Shown here piece after piece: positions 34,531 to 46,147 of a stretch of 64,000 bases of DNA. Made by a program: the position numbers and the translations under genes. Within the stretch, counting starts at the first letter, position 1, and every line of letters begins with the position of its first letter. The notes beneath the pieces are model-generated. The model had not been told where the DNA came from and ran no database searches. It was given only the letters and a program-made list of their open reading frames with translations. The stretch covers positions 9,121,985-9,185,984 of the forward strand of contig NC_088776.1 of assembly GCF_954871325.1 (NCBI RefSeq), in the 5' to 3' direction. This DNA comes from Gordionus sp. m RMFG-2023 (taxonomy: Eukaryota; Nematomorpha; Gordioida; Chordodea; Parachordodidae).

Positions 34531-35144
34531 AAAAAAGCAATTTTATAAAAAAATAATAGTGAAAACCCAAAATTATTTATATAAAAATTTAATAATAGCC
34601 AAAATCCTACAATAAGTAGGAAAAGAGATATCCACTAAAACTTTTGAGGAAAAAACGCTCTAGCGTCTACATGACAGGATTTTCATTGGATGCAAACTCC
34701 ATTCAAAAACCCTCAATGTTATTATCCATTATTGTTTTCTTGATTTTTGTCTTATACAAAATTTGTCACGCTAAATTATGGTTCGACCACCAACACGAAA
34801 TCAGAGTCAGCCCGCACCATTTTTTATCCCTCATCAAGAGCTAACGCCCAATAACTCTTTGGAGGGCCCCGCTAGCGATCCGACCATTGCAGCCATCGTC
34901 ACAGCCATGCAAGCAATCACGACGCAAATGGCCGAATTAACGCGGGAGAGCAAGGCTAAAAGAATCAGATCGCCCTCCCCACATACCTCGACGCCAAGAC
35001 GACAAGACGGTCGTGCACCCACACCACCGCCACCCGCACCCGCCACCATTGTCACCCCTGCCGTACCAATCGTCCCTCTCACTCCCTTAGAGAAGTACGA
35101 CAAGCTCCGCAAAGTTTGGGCAGGCCTACAACAAGACCTTCTAG

Positions 35145-36245
35145 TAGTGTTGTTAAATGGTTGGTTTTTTACGACCCACAACCCGAGCCGAAGTCGTAGA
35201 AATCTGCTCAACCCTGAGCCAGGGTTGAAAAATCGACTACGACCCAACCCGACCCAATGGGCATGTTGAGCCGACCCATTTGGTCGGCTTGCTGGGTCGG
35301 CTTACTGGGTCGGCTTGTTGGGTCTGCTCACTGAGTCGGCTTGCTGGGTCGGCTTGTTGGGTCGGCTTGCTGGGTCGGCTTGTTGGGTCGGCTTGTTGGG
35401 TCGGCTTGCTGGGTCGGCTTGCTGGGTCGGCTTGTTGAGTCGGCTTGCTGGGTTGGCTTGTTGGGTCTGCTCGCTGGGTCGGCTTGTTGGGTCGGTTTGC
35501 TGGGTCGGCTTGCTGGGTCGGCTTGTTGGGTCGGCTGGCTGGGTCGGCTTGATGGGTCGGCTTGCGTTAAAATTTGTCATAATCGTTATCTTTAAATTTT
35601 ATCGAATTTATTTGATAGCAAATAGGTAAAAATAAATATTGTAAACATGTTAAATTAAATTTTCAGTGAATATGTACCTTAGAAAAGTGACAATTGTCAT
35701 AATCGTCATCTTTAAGTTTTTTCGAATTTTTTTGAAGCAAATAGGTAAAAATAAATATTGTAAACATGTTAAATTAAATTTTCAGTGAATATGTACCTTA
35801 GAAAAGTGAGAATTGTCATAATCGTCATCTTTAAGTTTTTTCGAATTTTTTTGAAACAAATAGGTAAAAATAAATATTGTAAACATGTTAAATTAAATTT
35901 TCAGTGAATATGTACCTTAGAAAAGTGAAAATTGTCATAATCTTCATTTTTAAGTTTTTTCAAATTTTTTTTGAAGCAAATAGGTAAAATATATGTTGTG
36001 AACATGTTAAATTAAATTTTCAGTGAATATGTACCTTAGAAAAGTGACAATTGTCATAATCTTCATTTTTAAGTTTTTTCGAATTTTTTTGAAGCAAATA
36101 GGTAAAATATATGTTGTGAACATGTTAAATTAAATTTTCAGTGAAAATGTACCTTAGAAAAGTGACAATTGTCATAATCGTCATTTTTAAGTTTTTTCGA
36201 ATTTTTTTAAATTAAATAGATAAAAAAATATATTGTAAGGATGTT
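35145..36245 (+). repeat. Left inverted arm: two nested minisatellites
   Basis: Bases 35275-35565 repeat GGGTCGGCTTGYT in units of about 13-16 bp. Bases 35576-36245 hold about six copies of a 118-120 bp unit containing CAGTGAATATGTACCTTAGA. The open frames here that give Cys/Trp/Gly-rich peptides are by-products of the GGGTCGGCTTG repeat. Confidence 0.92.
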
Positions 36246-36689
36246 AAAATATTTCGAATAATTTTTTATAGCAGGGCATAGGCTAGTTTGAATCCCATAT
36301 TATACCAAATATATCGACTCAGGCGCGTACGCGGAATTCGGTCTGGGGGGGGGGGGATAATAAAATTTTTGAAGAAATATTATTGTTTTTTAAAAATATC
36401 AAGCATACATTTATCAGGACTAATAACTATTTCTAATACACAATTTTAAATTAATGTGAATTATAAAAAAATTATATGTAAAAAATCACTTAAATGACCC
36501 AAAATAGAAATTTGAATTTTTTGAGCCTTTACACAAAAAGTTGCTTAGGAATAATTGCATTTTGTATGTTATATATTTACAATGTAAAATCCAATCTTCG
36601 TTGTGATTGAGCTAATTTTTCAATTATCTCATTCTTGCTTGTTGTCAAATGCCTATGAATATTCAAAAGATCAAACCTTTTCTTGGTAT

Positions 36690-37095
36690 GTTTTTCGGAG
36701 ACCTGATTTTTTTAAATATACCCGACCAGGGCCTAAAAATTTTTAAAAAAACACCCAAGCCGGGCTGTATTTTTTAGAACAGCCTATATTTGAAATCGTT
36801 ATTATTCGCTATAAAAATCAAAAATAAATATAATTTATTTTAAAAAAAATCTTGGCTGGGCCTGAAAATTTTATTTTAAAAAAAGCTGGGCCGGGCCTGA
36901 AAATTTTATTTTAAAAAAGAGCCGGGCCAGGCCTGAAAATTTTATTTAAAAAAAAGCCGGACCGGGCCTAAAAATTTTTAAAAAAGGCGGGGCCGGGCCT
37001 GAAAATTTTTTAAATAAAACCCTGCCGGGCCTTAAAAAATCTTTAAAAAAAATCCGGGTCGTTACCTGCAAATGGTACTTCTACAGGCCTCTGTT
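36690..37095. repeat. GGCCGGGCC-rich repeat cluster
   Basis: Alternating A/T runs and GGGCCGGGCCTGAAAATTTT-type units recur about seven times. The pattern looks like subterminal repeats of another hAT or MITE family. Clear ends were not found. Confidence 0.5.
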
Positions 37096-37299
37096 ATTCT
37101 TCTTAAAAAAGAGAATGTTCTCTCATTAGTTTATTAATGGGAAGAGTTTATAAACCCTTTTAATACATTGGGAATTTAATCTAAAATATGTTTGAAATAA
37201 TGCAGAGCATCCATAGCATTTTTTGGGACTATATCAACCATAGTTAATCTTATAAACATAGTTATTCAGCTAGTAAGGCATCAAGACTTAAAATATTGT

Positions 37300-37545
37300 A
37301 TTCAACATGGTAAAAATTATTAACTTTAATTTTAAAACAAAAACACTTTTCAATATGATATATTTTAATAAATACTCTAACTTATTGTACCAACATGGTA
37401 AAAATCATTAATTTTAATTTCAAAAACCAAAACACTTTTCAATATGATATATTTATAATAAATACTTTAACTTATTGTACCAACATGGTAAAAATTAATA
37501 ATTTTAATTTCAAAAACCAAATCACTTTTCAATATGACCTATTGT
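37300..37545. repeat. About 95-bp unit in three tandem copies
   Basis: Each unit starts near CAACATGGTAAAAATYATTA and contains ACACTTTTCAATATGATATA. Confidence 0.8.
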
Positions 37546-37878
37546 AACTATTTATCTCAAAACACACATTTCTTTTTTTCCTTTCTTTTAAATAAAAATG
37601 GTCAACAATAAAATAATCATTTTATTCGTGGTATGCACAATTTATATTTTTTTATGACTTATTTTTAATAAATAACAAAATTACATTTCAAATCTTCCCT
37701 TTTTATCCATACCATAAACCGTCATTTTATTTCAAAATATTTAATTTTTTTTTACTTAATTTTTTTTACTTAAAATATAATATTTATATTACTTAAAATA
37801 TAATATTTTTATTACTTTTAAAATATAATATTTTTTCCTTACTCTTATAAATTAAAAAAAATTTTTTTACTTTTTATT

Positions 37879-37965
37879 ATGGATTCCTCTCCATCTGACA
37901 TTCTATCTTTTTTGGATTCCCCATTTGAAAATTCAAGTCATTCTCAATTTGGTGAAGATTTTCAG
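37879..37965 (+). CDS. Possible first exon of the hAT transposase
   Basis: An ATG opens 29 codons (MDSSPSDILSFLDSPFENSS and on) ending in phase 0 at CAG followed by a GTAAAA donor. Its place between the left arm and the C-terminal exon, with higher G+C than its flanks, suggests a transposase start exon. The Ser-rich sequence itself has no recognisable domain. Confidence 0.4.
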
Positions 37966-37983
37966 GTAAAATTATATTTAAGT

Positions 37984-39014
37984 CAGAGACCTTGATGGGC
38001 CTAGATTTTAGGACCAAGCCCGGCCCAGGCCAATCGTAAAAAAAAATTTTAAGCCCAGGCCCGGCCCGTTTTTAATATTTAAAAAAATTACCAAGCCCGC
38101 TATAATATTTAAAAAATTTCCCAAGCCCGGCCCAAGCCCATAAAATTATTTTATGTATACTTAACTTATGCTGAAATATTTTATTTAGTAATAATATATC
38201 ATCTCAACAATATTTATAAATAATATGTAAATTAAAAGTGAATGGAATATTTACATTGTAATTGTATGGATAGATTTATTTGATTAATTGTTTAAAGGAA
38301 TATTTACAATTCAATTAAAGTTGCATCTAAATTACATTTATTACAATAAATATAAAACTCTAAAAGAAAATCTTTTTGCAATAATTTGATTATGATAACT
38401 ATGTACCTTGATTTGATTTGCAAGATATATCATGTTTCATACTTATGATTTTTTATGGTGTATGTATATATTCATAACCTTTATAGTTTATGAAATTATG
38501 TCCTTTTTGAGTTCTCTAATTTAAATTTTATTTTCAAATATTATAAAAAGTTTACTTGAATATCTATTCTATTTGTCTACGTCTAACAATTGTTTTTAAA
38601 TTTTCTGCTACTGTTGGGATTTTGCTTTGAATATGACGCTAACTTGGGAAAATAAATGTCATATCGAAAATGTTGGTCATCTTTGGGAACATTTTTGGGA
38701 ATATTCCCTGATTTTCGCTGTTTCTTTTTTCGCTGTTTCGTGCCCAGGCCGTTGTGTTAAGTTAAGTAAAATTATACCAATTTCCGATTTAAAAAATATA
38801 TACTCTCCCAAGGTGTATAGGAAATTTGATAAATAACACTAATAAAATCAGAATGATTTGTTATATTTGTCCTATTAAATATCCTTAAAATAAGCTAAAT
38901 TTGAATTTAAAAATTTTGGCCCAAGCCCTTTTGCAAAAATTTCCAACGAGCCCTGCCCAGGCCCTCTAGAAAATTTATAATGCCGTGGGCCGGCCCGACT
39001 CATGAAGGTCTCTA
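37984..39014. mobile_element. hAT-type MITE with CAGAGACC ends
   Basis: Left CAGAGACCTTGATGGGC against right GACTCATGAAGGTCTCTA, which are inverse matches. GGCCCGGCC-rich subterminal repeats lie on both sides. The flanks ATTTAAGT (37976-37983) and ATTGCAGT (39015-39022) agree at six of eight bases, a likely decayed 8-bp duplication. It is inserted in the middle of the 8.25 kb hAT. Confidence 0.75.
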
Positions 39015-39292
39015 ATTGCAGTTAGCTAAAGTGACTGCTACATAAAATCCTGACCCATATATAAATCATACAAATGATATTTTTTTTAAAAAGATATTAG
39101 ATCAAAGTTTGGTTCCGCTGAAATCTTCCAATGATCCTTGTGTCAAAAAAATTTTTCGCATAAGTACATCATCAAGTAAATTTTTTTTAATATATAAAAT
39201 ACGTAAAATTAGCATAAAAATTTTTAACGAATGATTTAATTAAATATATTTTTTTTACCTTATTGTACCTTTGTTTTTACGTAATAAAATAT

Positions 39293-39780
39293 TAGTGTTG
39301 TAAAAGGGCTAAGCCGAACTCAGCCAGTTTTTGAGTAGAAAAATTACTCAGATACAAGCTGGCTCAATAAGCCATATGAGTTGGCTCAGGAGTTGCTCAA
39401 GCCGACTTTTCAGCAAAAATTTACTTTTGATTAATAATTTTTAAAATTATAATTATGTAGAAATAGTGTACCATCGCCATTTGGAGTGAAAAATTTATTC
39501 AGATTTAAGTTAAATTATAATTATGTAGAAATAGTGTGCCATCGCTATTTTGAGTGAAAAAATTTATTCAGAACATGAGTATACTAGCTAAATTAGGTTG
39601 CTCAAATATTCTTTATAACTACAAGTTAATATATTAAACATCCCTGGCCCGAGACCTATTTTATAAAAATAATTTAGTTCGGGCTTAATAATTTAAAAAA
39701 TTCAAACCGCGCCGGCAGGGGGCGGACTCGTTACGATACGGCCTCGTGGGCATTCATTTATAACGGCCTCATTTGTTCCC
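39293..39780. repeat. TAGTGTTGTAAAA-headed repeat block
   Basis: The head TAGTGTTGTAAAAGGGCTAA resembles the hAT end family. It contains a tandem duplication of about 75 bp (TAAATTATAATTATGTAGAA unit) at about 39440-39565 and a GGCCTCGTGGGC end zone. The right limit is approximate. Confidence 0.45.
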
Positions 39781-40004
39781 TTAAATGGTTTCTTCAAATT
39801 ATATGATTTTTATAACTAACTATTTACATTTTTAAAAAAATAATAGTATGACATCATACTTATATATTTTGTTTAAAATTGATCATCTAAAATCATATTC
39901 ATTGCACATATATATCTTGTATTAAATATACAACGATATATATTGCACTATAAAATAAAATATACATGTTAAATATAAAATACCTACTCAATAATCAATT
40001 ATAT

Positions 40005-40345
40005 CAGAGTTGTTAACAGATACTTTTTAAATGGAGAGACCGGACCGTGTGACTATCGGTTCGGTCCGGTCGGTCCCATATAATTTTTTTTATTAAGCTA
40101 CAAAAGTTTTTCCTGGCAATTTTGCTAGTATGAATATAACATGACTCATTTTACTTAGGTAATTGTTTAGAATTTTTTTTTTCGAAAGGTATTATAAGTG
40201 AACACTTTAATATTAGGATTTATGTATTCAATCATTTCCAAAAATTTAATTTAATCATAGTATTGTAAACTTTTATTTTCTTTAATCGGTCTTCAATCGG
40301 ACCGGACCACAGAACCGTGTTGTGGAACCGGACCGTCCCGTTAGA
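40005..40345. repeat. ACCGGACCG-rich MITE-like block
   Basis: GACCGGACCGTGTGACTATC on the left and CGGACCGGACCACAGAACCG on the right flank an A/T-rich core. The mirrored GGTCCGGT motifs suggest decayed subterminal inverted repeats. Confidence 0.5.
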
Positions 40346-40352
40346 CACAAGA

Positions 40353-40625
40353 GCATCTTTTGGTAGGCTCATTTCATTATTCTTTTTTCTTATTTTTTGA
40401 TGTTATTTTTTTAAATGTTATTTGTTTTCGATTTGATGAAATAAAACTACTTTTCATCTAAATATTTAGCCCTCCCCCCTCCCCCTAAATTCTGGTTAGT
40501 CCTTTTGGTAGGTTCATTTCATTATTCTTTTTTCTTATTTTTTGATGTTATTTTTTTTAATGTTATTTATTTTTCGATTTGATGAAATAAAACTACTTTT
40601 CATCTAAATATTTAGCCCCCCCCCC
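40353..40625. repeat. Tandem duplication, unit about 145 bp
   Basis: The block CTTTTGGTAGGYTCATTTCA through CATCTAAATATTTAGCCC occurs twice in tandem, each copy ending in a C run. Confidence 0.85.
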
Positions 40626-40759
40626 TAAATTTAACTTCCATTTCCATCCATCTCCTTTAAAAATTTGTAAGCAATAATATTATTCATTTGTTACAAGGTT
40701 TTACAATGGATTTGATTATATAATATATAGTTAATTTAATTTAAATATTTTATATTAAG

Positions 40760-41075
40760 GAAATCATACATTATGCCAAATTTAGACGGAAAAGAAATCG
40801 AAGAATATTTAACAGATCCGGTTGCTCAAACCTCTGTTGATATTATAGATTGGTGGTCTCGAAACGCTAATCGTTTTCCAAAGCTGTCGACAATGGCCAA
40901 GGATTACTTATGCGAACAAACTACGTCCGTAGCAAGCGAACGTATTTTTTCTCGAGCCAGCGCAACCATTACTAAGAAGAGGAATAGGATGTCAGCCTCA
41001 ACGTTAAAACAATGCCTATGTATAAATTCATGGGGTTTTAATGTTTTAAATTTGCGTGACGAATTTTTTGTATAA
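40760..41075 (+). CDS. hAT transposase C-terminal exon (dimerisation domain)
   Basis: An acceptor (TTAAG) before 40760 opens a frame of about 105 codons ending at a TAA (41073-41075). It contains DWWSRNANRFPKLSTMAKDY, then VASERIFSRASATITKKRNR and a final LNLRDEFFV. W-x-P-L..A-YL plus ASERIFS is the standard hAT dimerisation signature (ZBED/Hermes-like). This exon is uninterrupted, but I could not read the DDE/RNase H-like core between 39100 and 40700, so the element may encode only this part. Confidence 0.85.
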
Positions 41076-42299
41076 TTTGTTATTTTTCCATTATTTGATA
41101 TTTGATTTCATATAATTTTTATTTTTTATTTATGAAAATAATAAAGATATGAAAATGTGCCTTATTTATTTTGCATTTGTAAATTTTTACTTATAAAATA
41201 TAAGAGCCTACTTGCGATAAATGAATAATAAATATATCATTTTTAAAAAAATAATAGTTAATATTTCTAAAAAGAAAAGGGGGGGGGGGGTTTATAGATA
41301 AAAAATTTTTAATTCCTAATTAGTAGTATCTCTGAAGATCTAAATGTTTTCCAAATTTTTTCTACGAAGTATGAATATTTGGATTTTGCATAAGTCATCC
41401 ACAATTACCAAAGAAAAAAAATCAATTAAAATTTATAATGATGCAATAGTGTAGAAAGTATTTAGTGAGTTTAGCAAGGCCCGCTAACACTCGCTTTAAC
41501 AATCGTGATATGTAAACAAAATATTTGTAAAACTCAGAAATTATGAATGTCAAGAATTATATCCATGATCTTAAATCAAATAATAATTAAAATCTTGTGT
41601 TTCAAATCAAATTTGATATAAAAAATTTATAGTAGTTACATATTAATTAATATTTTTATAAGATTAGAAAAAATATATGTATCTGAATGTCTTAAATTTA
41701 AAAATGAGTTCCTTGCTCAATTTTCCCTGTATTTTCCTATTATCTACCAATCCTTTAAAAAGTTTCAAATGATATACCACTCATATCTAATAGCAAATAT
41801 TATAAACTAAGTTCAAGTTAAAAAAAAAAGAATGAAATACAATAGCAGTATCAATATTAGAGGTTTAGAAATATTTTTCTAATTATAAAAACTTTTTACT
41901 AGTCTGAAAATAAGTATAATTTATTTTATATTTCTAGATTTTTAAGGGTGGAGTCAAAAAGTAATGAAAGAAAAAATTTCTTACTGAATCCAAATATTTT
42001 ATAACATCTTTCCAATATCAAAATTTTTTTAAATAGGCTTAAAACAATTTTAAATAATATTTTCCTCATTGGAATAAAATATAATTGAAGTGACACCTTA
42101 TTACTAGATCCAATGGTTTTAGAAAATCTTTAAATATCCAAAACTTTTTACAAGACTTTAAACATAAATAAAATGTTTTTTTAATTTTTACATTTCAATG
42201 GTGTTAAAAAAAATGGCAATAGAAATATCTTTATAAAAATAAAATTTTTGAACTTTATAATATTAAAAACCACTAAGATTAAAAGAAAGTTTAAAAAAA

Positions 42300-43397
42300 C
42301 TAAAGATGACGATTATGACAATTGTCACTTTTCTAAGGTACATATTCACTGAAAATTTAATTTAACATGTTTACAATATATATTTTTACCTATTTGCTTC
42401 AAAAAAATTCGACAAAACTTAAAAATGACGATTATGACAATTGTCACTTTTCTAAGGTACATATTCACTGAAAATTTAATTTAACATGTTTACAATATAT
42501 ATTTTTACCTATTTGCTTCAAAAAAATTCGACAAAACTTAAAAATGACGATTATGACAATTGTCACTTTTCTAAGGTACATATTCACTGAAAATTTAATT
42601 TAACATGTTAATATATATATATTTTTACCTATTTGCTTCAAAGAAATTCGAAAAAACTTAAAAATGACGATTAAGACAATTGTCACTTTTCTTAGGTACA
42701 TATTCACTGAAAATTTAATTTAACATGTTTACAATATATATTTTTACCTATTTGCTTCAAAAAAATTCGATAAAACTTAAAAATGACGATTATGACAATT
42801 GTCACTTTTCTAAGGTACATATTCACTGAAAATTTAATTTAACATGTTCACAACATCTATTTTACCTATTTGCTTCAAAAAAATTCGAAAAAACTTAAAA
42901 ATGAAGATTATGACAATTTTCACTTTTCTAAGGTACATATTCACTAAAAATTTAATTTAACATGTTCACAACATATATTTTTACCTATTTGCTTCAAAAA
43001 AATTCGAAAAAACCTAAAGATGACGATTATGACAAATTTTAACGCAAGCCGACCCAACAAGCCGACCCAATAAGCCGACCCAGCAAGCCGACCCATCAAG
43101 CCGACCCATCAAGCCGACCCAACAAGCCGACCCAGCAAGCCGACCCATCAAGCCGACCCAACAAGCCGACCCAACAAGCCGACCCAACAAGCCGACCCAT
43201 CAAGCCAACCCAACAATCCGACCCAGCAAGCCGACTCATCGGGTCGGCCCAATGGGTCGGCTCATGAGGCCCATTGGGTCGGGTCGGGTCTGATCTATGG
43301 CTAAATGGGTTGGCTCGGGTTTAAGGTCGTTTTTTTCGGCTCAAACCTTGCTGGGTTTTCGGCCAAGCCGACCCGACCCAGCAATTTAACAACACTA
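42300..43397 (-). repeat. Right inverted arm: the same minisatellites in reverse
   Basis: About six copies of the 118-120 bp unit (TCTAAGGTACATATTCACTG) at 42300-43030, then the AAGCCGACCCAACAAGCCGA array at 43040-43240, then the terminal TTTAACAACACTA. The order and orientation mirror the left arm. Confidence 0.92.
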
Positions 43398-43903
43398 CCT
43401 TCTAGAGCCCAAGTGCAAGACCAGCGTACGGGTTCGCCATGAGATCAAGCACATAGCCAATGTGCTTGAAATCCTCAACGAAACGTCGGACACGAGACTA
43501 ATGGAAGAAATGACCAAACGCATTCGAGTGCTAGCCCTTGCGATACACTGAAATTGGCAGACGGCCATCAACAACGATGCCTCGTACCAAGAAAAGTTTT
43601 TAGGTGGTGAGGAGATAAAGATATTTCACGACACCCGGCCCTTTTAAGAGAGGGGCTACGGCCCCTCAACATCGGGGGCGTATAGGAGACCGGACATAAA
43701 GGAACCGGCCTCCGCCAGGGGCAAGAAAAGGAAGTGATCCCACTGAAAACACTCCCGTCACTTCTACTACCGTTTTCCCTTCTTCCACTACTCTAATTTC
43801 TCCTTCTCCTTCTACTTCTACCAACGTAGCTCCGTCGGGGGAGGCTACGACGGGCAACGGACCACTGGCCCAAGCAGGGGGAACAGATCAGCATCCATCA
43901 TGG

Positions 43904-45869
43904 TTGGCCAAAGTAAACAAATTCCTGCGGATGCTTAGGCATCAGCTGTTCTCTCCTAGTGATGATGACTCATCTTCGGACGCGGGTACTAGCGTGATAT
44001 CAATACCGGAAGACGATAATCAACATCCCCTGTTGCAAAGTCCGACGGCCAACGCTGCAGATGAATCGGATACCCTATCCTTTTTGTCGGAGGAATCAGC
44101 GATTCCCAAATGGTGGACACCTAGTCCACTTTCCGCCTCCCTTCCCTCAAGCAGCTCCGGAAGCTACGACTTAGCTGCGTCCATCATCTCGGAACTAGAG
44201 TCAACAATCTATAGCACGGATGATGCTGGTGTGCCCCAGGTGGGATCCACAGCAAGCCCGGATCTGACCAATATCCTCGCGGGTATCAACCGACCAGGAA
44301 GCCGTGGGATCTTTACTGACGAGCAGCTCGAGGCCCTTCCAACGCTAAACATCAGCACAGCCCGCCTTGCCGACGGACCACTAATGTCAAACTTCACACG
44401 AAGAGTCGCAAGGAGGGGATTTCTACCAAGACTGGACCACTTAAAAATCAACAATAATAATAGCACCTTCTTTCGTCACCAAGGTCCAGTCGGGGTACAC
44501 AGGAAATATAGGGATATAATCCAGCAACTACTAGCCGCGGACATTATCGAACTCTCAACATCACCTTCACAAATCTGCTCGCCGCTATACGTAATACCCA
44601 AGGCGGACAGATCCCCAAAAGTCTTAAGTTATTTTCGGAGGTGTCCAAAAATTTCCTGTACTACCCTTTCAAGCTAAAGTCTATCCCGTTGATGTCAACA
44701 AAACTAGAGCAAGCAAAATACTCTGCAAGATTGACATAAGATCTGCCTTCTTCTCGATTCCCCTGTCATCCAGAGTAAGGTCGTTCTTCGGCATTCGATT
44801 CAACAATGCAAATTATGCCTACAAAGTGTTACCAATGGGAGCTTCGTTCAGCCCCTACTGCCTGCAGTCCATCATCCTAGATGCTAGCGCAAAAACTGTA
44901 AGGAAAGCAAACTACAATGTCTTCCTAGATGGCATCTTAATATACGGCGACAATGAATTTGACTTAAAATGGTCAACCAGATCGCTAAGATGTACACTCG
45001 AAGGATGGGGACTGCAGATCGCGCCGGAGAAGTCAGTCCTAGACCCAAAGGATCGCATAACCTATTTAGGAATACCAATAGACCTCTCAAACAAAACGAT
45101 CCAGGCTGACACTAACACTAGACGGCTCGAAAAGTGTCTACAAATATTCCGGCGCCATTCCTACTAACATCTGGAGCTAGGTAGGTTACTAGCCGCTAAG
45201 ATACTCGGAGTAGTCAACCACTATGCCTACACCATTACCGGGATGTCAAGGCTCTTCTCCCCGTATTATCTAACCGTGAATAACTCTAGCCTAGCCCCGG
45301 TAACCGATACCTACCTAGCATTCAGAAAGGCCAGCATAATCATTGAAGCAATGAAACAACCATTCTCGTTGCGATATTATGCAAACACACCCGTATACAC
45401 AGACGCGTCCAACTCCCATATCGGTATATGTCTTTGGGACTCCGAATACACGTCGCTTTCTTACAACGAAGCATGCTTACTATTCAACGTTCCAGGACAT
45501 GTCATCGCCCACATCAACGCCAAGGAAGTCCTGGCTGCCGGTATGGGAGCCGTCCTAGCCTTCAGTAACGGTCAAAAGCCTATGATCTACACAGATTCTA
45601 CGGTCACATACTACTCATTCCGCAAAGGAGGATCCAGATCCATCGAGATCGTATTAACGCAAATTTTGCAAAAACTGGGTCTGGAAAAATTCACCACCAT
45701 TGCACAAAATATCCAAAGGTTGCCATTCAAAGACAACCCGGCGGATCAACCATCACGTATATGGATGGCCCAACAAGAGCACCTGGACTTATTCGGTGAT
45801 CAAATCCTCACGGGCCCCGTTACTCTAACCAAGACGACATTTCGTTATTCGGCGAGGAATCCGCTATAA
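43904..45869 (+). pseudogene. Fossil RT/RNase H region of the retroelement
   Basis: The region has an acidic, Ser-rich leader, then reverse transcriptase, then RNase H (with YTDAS and YTDST near 45397 and 45592 and an NPADQPSR-type end), in the order usual for DIRS-like and LTR elements. The copy is broken in several places and is annotated as a fossil only. Confidence 0.65.
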
Positions 45870-45935
45870 ACACACCATCAGTTATAAACACACCATCAGT
45901 TATAAACACACCATCAGTTATAAACACTCCATCCG
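45870..45935. repeat. 18-bp tandem repeat near the retroelement 3' end
   Basis: The unit ACACCATCAGTTATAAAC is repeated about four times head to tail just after the RNase H region. Confidence 0.85.
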
Positions 45936-46147
45936 TTATATCCGACCTGCCCAGTATGAACACTACTATATCATACAAATGGGAGGACATCTCAATCACT
46001 CCAAAGATCTAACCTTCAACTAAACAAAATCCCAACAATAAATAACAATCAGAACGAATCATCCCTCTATATTTATTTATATAAATACTCTATATTTACT
46101 TGTTATTATCCATTATTGTTTTCTTGATTTTTGTCTTATAAAAAATT

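Larger units (their letters stand above)
35145..43397 (+). mobile_element. 8.25 kb hAT element with long minisatellite inverted arms
   Basis: The target duplication CCTTCTAG (35137-35144 and 43398-43405) and terminal TAGTGTTGTTAAA / TTTAACAACACTA identify a complete hAT-type insertion into the gag-like part of the retroelement. Each arm is about 1.1 kb: a GGGTCGGCTTG minisatellite outside and about six units of a 118-120 bp satellite inside, in mirror order. The middle holds a possible transposase exon (37879-37965), the transposase C-terminal exon (40760-41075), an inserted MITE (37984-39014) and several tandem duplications. The catalytic core of the transposase is not legible, so this copy is probably defective. 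Confidence 0.88.
34717..46147 (+). mobile_element. Broken retroelement fossil (DIRS-like or LTR-kin) split by an hAT insertion
   Basis: A near-identical block of about 48 bp (TGTTATTATCCATTATTGTT and on) marks both ends, at 34717-34766 and 46100-46147. Inside are a Pro/Ser-rich gag-like region (34778-35144, resuming at 43406), a reverse-transcriptase region (about 44480-45160) and an RNase H region (about 45380-45780). I recognise neither a retroviral integrase nor a tyrosine recombinase, so the family is uncertain. The G+C content is well above the surroundings. Several breaks plus the 8.25 kb insertion make it inactive. It does not look very old. Confidence 0.7.

Noticed and set aside
35302-35629. 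Overlapping frames on both strands giving Cys/Trp/Gly- or Pro/Thr/Ser-rich proteins of 84-104 aa
   Set aside because: They are by-products of the GGGTCGGCTTG minisatellite in the left hAT arm.
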